DNA from: Colimorpha_A sp045591885
GTDB taxonomy: Bacteria > Bacillota > Clostridia > Oscillospirales > CAG-272
Assembly (NCBI GenBank): GCA_045591885.1
Contig: JAZNTT010000050.1
Location: forward strand, 1 to 25,313
Length of the DNA stretch: 25,313 bases
Reading direction: 5' to 3'
Both the position numbers and the translations under genes were made by a program. Positions 21,981 to 25,313 of the stretch are shown piece by piece. The notes beneath the pieces are model-generated. The model searched no databases and had not been told where the DNA came from. It saw only the letters and a program-made list of their open reading frames with translations. The first letter of the stretch is position 1, and each line of letters opens with the position of its first letter.

Positions 21981-22813
21981 GACGTTCTCCTTTCCGTTAT
22001 ATCAAAGGAGAATCCAACTCCCTCACGTCTGATTCCAACGTAGGTATTGAATATCCCGCTTTCATCAAGCTGTTTAAATACTCTTCGGGATAACAGAGCA
22101 TCAAGGGAGGGCGCGTGAGCACTTGCAATCAGCGGTACACCGAACGATTGAGTTGAGAGAACAGAGTCTGCTTCGCTTGCCCCAAGCTCGTCACAAATAA
22201 GAAATTCAGGTGACATCGTGCGTACGGCAAGCTCAATACCGATGCTTTTCGGGTAGGAATTGTAAATGTCGGCAATAGAGCGACGGAATGCATCGGGGCG
22301 ATAGATCTCGTTTCTGCTGTCTATGACTGAAATGCGCCTTAGATACGGAGGAGAAGAAAGGGTTGCCGCAATATCGCGTAAAAGCGTGGTTTTGCCAACT
22401 CCGGGCGGTGAATAGAGAAGCATGCCCCCGCTATTCATAATAAGGCGTTTGCAAAGCCCGTCACCGATACCGTATATGCTTCGCGGTATTCGTATTACTA
22501 CCGACGTAATCTCGGTAATGCTTCCCTCCGAATATCTTCCGCAAACACCGATGCGGCAGCCGTTGTTATACGGTATGTAGCCCTCCGCCATCGTTTTTTC
22601 AAAGGAGTGAAGTGAGCCTCGGCAAAATTCTGCTACCGTAGCCGTCATTTCCTCTGCTGAAACCGTGTCACCGAGCAGAACACTTTTTTCGCCTACGGTG
22701 AGCGTGATCGGACGGCTGACGGATAAACGAATTTCGTTTACGGATGAAATATCGTATTTCAGTAGCTGCTCAGAGATGCGTTTAGGCAAACAGCCGATAA
22801 TGTCTTCTGTCAC
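21977..22813 (-). CDS. spoIIIAA: Stage III sporulation protein AA (ATPase)
   Basis: This 278-residue cytoplasmic ATPase is the motor of the SpoIIIA channel, related to secretion ATPases. It has NEIRLSVSRPI near 26, GYIPYNNGCRIGVCGR near 78-93, Walker A SPPGVGKTT (135-143), Walker B FLICDELG (204-211) and SAHAPSLDALLSR. The usual VDERSEI after Walker A reads VIDSRNEI (about 163-170), replacing two normally conserved residues. It starts with GTG at 22813, overlapping the flippase stop as GTGA, so its translation probably depends on the flippase gene. It is the first of eight spoIIIA genes in canonical order. Confidence 0.93.
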   Translation of the reverse strand: MTEDIIGCLPKRISEQLLKYDISSVNEIRLSVSRPITLTVGEKSVLLGDTVSAEEMTATVAEFCRGSLHSFEKTMAEGYIPYNNGCRIGVCGRYSEGSITEITSVVIRIPRSIYGIGDGLCKRLIMNSGGMLLYSPPGVGKTTLLRDIAATLSSPPYLRRISVIDSRNEIYRPDAFRRSIADIYNSYPKSIGIELAVRTMSPEFLICDELGASEADSVLSTQSFGVPLIASAHAPSLDALLSRRVFKQLDESGIFNTYVGIRREGVGFSFDITERRTS

Positions 22814-24354
22814 GTCAAATCTCCCGTTCTTTTTCTTGCTCCATTATATGGGGCGGCGTGTCTTTTTATTACCTTGTCCCTAAGCCTTTTTTCACCCAAA
22901 ATAATGGCAGAGTAGATAAGTGCGCCGAGCGCTATTCCTATTGCTGCACGAATTGTGCAGTTGTCGATAAGCGCCGATAGCGGCTTGGTCAACAGAATTG
23001 ATGTAAGAATAGAAATTATCGGCTTGGGTAAGGCCGAAAGCAGTCCCGTTTTTTCGCCCGTTACCTTTTTGAGCCGGAATACCGAGAAACCGAAGTTTAT
23101 TAGCTCGCTTAAAAGAATTACTGCGACGTATCCCATTATTCCGACCTTAGGCACGAGGAAGAATACACATAAAACGCAAGAGGCGGCGTCGATGACGTTG
23201 ACCTTCATGGTGAATATCTGCTCGCCGAGCCCCTTGAGCATCGAATCGCAAACGTTGTCGAGATACATTATCGGAATAAGCGGCGCAAGTATATGAAGAT
23301 AATAGCCGACCTTGTCGCTTCCGTATATCGCCTGACCAAGCTCGGAGCCGTATGCAAAGATAAGCCCCGATGCGCCAACGGAGAATATGAGAATTGCACG
23401 AAGTATCTGATGCATTTTGATGCGTATCTCGTTTTTGTCGCCTCTTTCGTTTGCTTCAGCCATTTCGGGAACCGTAAGGGTCGAAAAAGAGTATAAAAAC
23501 GATGCGGGAAACATTATTATCGGAAGCGCCATGCCTGTCAGCATTCCGTAAGCCGCCATAGATGCGCCGTATGACAGTCCGCTTTTGATAAGCCCCTTTG
23601 GTATCAGAATGTGTTCAAGGGCGGTCAAAGCCGACCTTAAAAAGGAGCTTATCGACACCGGAAGCATGATCGACAAAACGGCAGCGGAAAGACCTCCGCG
23701 TGTCGATCTTCTCTTCGGTAGGAGCCTGAGTTCCCTTGAACATAGAAACAACGAGATAATAACCGAGAAAATATCAGCGCAAACATTTGAAAATACTACG
23801 AGCAGTAAGCACAGATCGGCTCGGTCTGCCATACTGTATATTAGTGTGAACGTGATAAGCATCTTGAAAAGCTGCTCGGTTATCTGCGCGATAGCGGTAT
23901 TTTTTGCCTTGCGGAGGGCGATGAAGAAGCCGTTTACACAGGAGGAGAGGGAAATGAACGGCAGACCGACAGAAAGCATGCGTAACAGGTGAGAAGCACC
24001 CGCGCTTCCGAGCCATGATGCCGATATGTAGGGGGAAAGCAGAAATAGTGCTATGGCGATGGGAATAGAGGATAGCTGAGAAAATACGATGCACCGTATA
24101 AGCACCGCACGGGGATTTCCCCGACGTTTTCCCATTTCCTCGGCTACAAGACGTGACGATGCGAGTGACGTTCCCGCGCTTGCAAGCGTGAGGGCAGGGG
24201 AGTAGACCGACATTACAAGCTGAAACAGTCCGGTGCCGACCTCACCGACACGGGATGTAATGAATATATTGAAGCCGACACCGAGGGTGCGGAGCAGAAG
24301 CGATGCCGCGGTAAGTATCAGTCCGTTATAGATAAAAAGCCGTGCATTTTTCAT
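22810..24354 (-). CDS. SpoVB-like polysaccharide/lipid flippase (MOP superfamily)
   Basis: This 514-residue protein has about 14 hydrophobic helices and belongs to the MATE/MOP group that includes SpoVB, MurJ and Wzx. Family features are the N-terminal NGLILTAASLLLRTLGVGFNIFI, GTGLFQLVMSVYSPALTLASAG near 41-62, the central MLPVSISSFLRSALTALEHILIPKGL near 231-256, and MLTGMALPIIMFPASFLYSFSTLTVPEMAE near 270-300. SpoVB-type proteins are thought to flip peptidoglycan or cortex precursors. It overlaps the spoIIIAA start by four bases, so it probably heads the sporulation operon. AAAGGA precedes the ATG. I do not see a clear sigma-A or sigma-E promoter upstream. Confidence 0.86.
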   Translation of the reverse strand: MKNARLFIYNGLILTAASLLLRTLGVGFNIFITSRVGEVGTGLFQLVMSVYSPALTLASAGTSLASSRLVAEEMGKRRGNPRAVLIRCIVFSQLSSIPIAIALFLLSPYISASWLGSAGASHLLRMLSVGLPFISLSSCVNGFFIALRKAKNTAIAQITEQLFKMLITFTLIYSMADRADLCLLLVVFSNVCADIFSVIISLFLCSRELRLLPKRRSTRGGLSAAVLSIMLPVSISSFLRSALTALEHILIPKGLIKSGLSYGASMAAYGMLTGMALPIIMFPASFLYSFSTLTVPEMAEANERGDKNEIRIKMHQILRAILIFSVGASGLIFAYGSELGQAIYGSDKVGYYLHILAPLIPIMYLDNVCDSMLKGLGEQIFTMKVNVIDAASCVLCVFFLVPKVGIMGYVAVILLSELINFGFSVFRLKKVTGEKTGLLSALPKPIISILTSILLTKPLSALIDNCTIRAAIGIALGALIYSAIILGEKRLRDKVIKRHAAPYNGARKRTGDLT

Positions 24355-24617
24355 TTTGGTATCCTTTCATATTTCAATTTATATTCCGCTCCCGTGGTTT
24401 TAGAACAACACTCAAAAGCCTGAAAATGAAGGACGGTAATGCAAAAAAATCATTATGCGATGTCAAAACGGCGAATATCCGTCATTTTTTACAAGTTCGC
24501 TTGATAAAAAATTCAAAAACCGCAATTTTTCTATTGACAAAGTAAAGCAAAAAATGTATAATGGACTCATCTTTTTAATTATCACCGAGTATTTCGGTTT
24601 TTCAGGAGGAATATGCT
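24355..24617. other. Divergent intergenic region between the flippase and gdhA
   Basis: About 263 bp, AT-rich towards gdhA. It contains the gdhA promoter and, in the gdhA leader, a small hairpin (24584-24598, ACCGA with TCGGT) followed by Ts and then the AGGAGG site. No promoter for the minus-strand operon can be named with confidence. Confidence 0.55.
24534..24562 (+). promoter_or_regulatory. Perfect-consensus promoter of gdhA
   Basis: TTGACA (24534-24539) and TATAAT (24557-24562) are separated by 17 bp, 55 bp before the gdhA start. This predicts strong constitutive transcription. Confidence 0.88.
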
Positions 24618-25313
24618 ATGGCATTCACCAACGAATATCTTGCAAACGTCTACGAAAAGGTAGTACGCGATAACCCCGGCGAAACAGAGTTTCACCAGAC
24701 AGTGAAGGAGGTTCTCGAATCTATTCAGCCCGTGATCGATCAGCGCCCCGACCTCGTTAAGGCAGGCGTAGTTGACAGAATGGTTGAACCGGAGAGAACT
24801 GTATCCTTCCGTGTTCCGTGGGTAGACGATAACGGTAACGTTCAGGTAAACAAGGGCTACCGAGTTCAGTTTAACTCGGCTATCGGTCCGTACAAGGGCG
24901 GTATCCGCTTCCATCCTTCTGTAAATCTTTCTATAATGAAGTTCCTCGGCTTCGAGCAGACCTTCAAGAACTCTCTCACCGGTCTCCCCATGGGCGGCGG
25001 TAAGGGTGGCTCCGACTTCGATCCCGCAGGAAAGTCCGACGGCGAAGTAATGCGTTTCTGCCAGAGCTTTATGACAGAGCTTGCAAAGCATATCGGCGCA
25101 GATACTGACGTTCCCGCAGGTGACATCGGTGTTGGTGCACGCGAGGTTGGCTACCTGTTCGGTCAGTACAAGAGACTCCGCAACGAATTCACAGGCGTTC
25201 TCACCGGTAAGGGCTTCTCTTACGGCGGTTCCAGAATCCGTCCCGAAGCAACCGGTTACGGTGCTGTTTACTATACGCAGAATATGCTTGCTTCCTTCGG
25301 CGAAGAAGTCAAG
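24618..25313 (+). CDS. gdhA: Glutamate dehydrogenase, hexameric NADP type (3' end outside window)
   Basis: The first 232 residues of the enzyme that interconverts 2-oxoglutarate plus ammonia and glutamate are present; full length is near 445-450. Visible family motifs are ETEFHQTVKEVLES near 21-35, FRVPWVDDNGNVQVNKGYRVQF, GPYKGGIRFHPSVN near 90-103 (substrate-binding Lys), LPMGGGKGGSDFDP near 123-136 (catalytic Lys), DVPAGDIGVGAREVGY near 165-180 and RPEATGYGAVYY near 210. This is the bacterial NADP-dependent class; coenzyme choice is inferred. ATG 24618 follows AGGAGG by 8 nt. Codon use is strongly biased, as in highly expressed genes. Confidence 0.96.
   Translation, partial: MAFTNEYLANVYEKVVRDNPGETEFHQTVKEVLESIQPVIDQRPDLVKAGVVDRMVEPERTVSFRVPWVDDNGNVQVNKGYRVQFNSAIGPYKGGIRFHPSVNLSIMKFLGFEQTFKNSLTGLPMGGGKGGSDFDPAGKSDGEVMRFCQSFMTELAKHIGADTDVPAGDIGVGAREVGYLFGQYKRLRNEFTGVLTGKGFSYGGSRIRPEATGYGAVYYTQNMLASFGEEVK

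Noticed and set aside
24584..24602. Attenuator-like hairpin in the gdhA leader
   Set aside because: The stem is only five base pairs plus a wobble, with a short T run. Too weak to call a terminator, and no alternative structure or leader peptide is visible.

Overview
The window reads as a chromosomal segment of an endospore-forming, Gram-positive Clostridia-type bacterium. The evidence is a complete eight-gene spoIIIA operon, a SpoVB-like flippase, a SipW-type (Ser-His) signal peptidase, the rpmH-rnpA-yidD-yidC-jag cluster, sigma-A-like promoters (TTGACA/TATAAT, mostly 17 bp apart), strong AGGAGG ribosome sites, and several TTG/GTG starts. Most genes are core housekeeping genes. I see no phage, insertion sequence, CRISPR array or classical defence system.

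Layout: (1) 1-1721, minus: recG, cut by the window edge. (2) 1842-2740, plus: yhbY-like RNA-binding protein coupled to a DUF1643 protein. (3) 2781-4999, minus: a visibly AT-richer accessory stretch with a membrane-anchored unknown protein behind a perfect-consensus promoter, a pyrophosphatase-like protein with a four-helix-bundle protein, a palindrome-rich noncoding block, and tRNA-Arg(CCG). (4) 5135-11076, plus: tsaE-tsaB-rpiB-M28 peptidase-flavin reductase, each overlapping the next by ATGA, then citrate synthase and asnS, closed by a terminator. (5) 11173-13992, minus: trkA-trkH potassium uptake. (6) 14300-18162, plus: sipW, then rpmH-rnpA-yidD-yidC-jag. (7) 18234-24354, minus: SpoVB-like flippase followed by spoIIIAA to spoIIIAH. 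(8) 24618 to the end, plus: gdhA, cut by the window edge.

Functional themes: RNA and translation (recG aside: yhbY, tsaE/tsaB, tRNA-Arg, asnS, rpmH, rnpA, jag), membrane protein insertion and secretion (yidC, yidD, sipW), potassium homeostasis, central carbon and nitrogen metabolism (rpiB, citrate synthase, gdhA), and sporulation (spoIIIA, flippase). yidC-jag and spoIIIA converge on one shared terminator. That is notable because the B. subtilis YidC paralogue SpoIIIJ is needed for SpoIIIA function.

No clearly new multi-gene system is evident. The best candidates for a second look are: an M28-type metallopeptidase whose catalytic domain is interrupted by a two-helix membrane hairpin; the interleaved inverted-repeat block at 4735-4888; the regulated-looking gene at 2781-3698; an apparently decayed small-peptide gene after sipW; and an altered conserved motif in SpoIIIAA.
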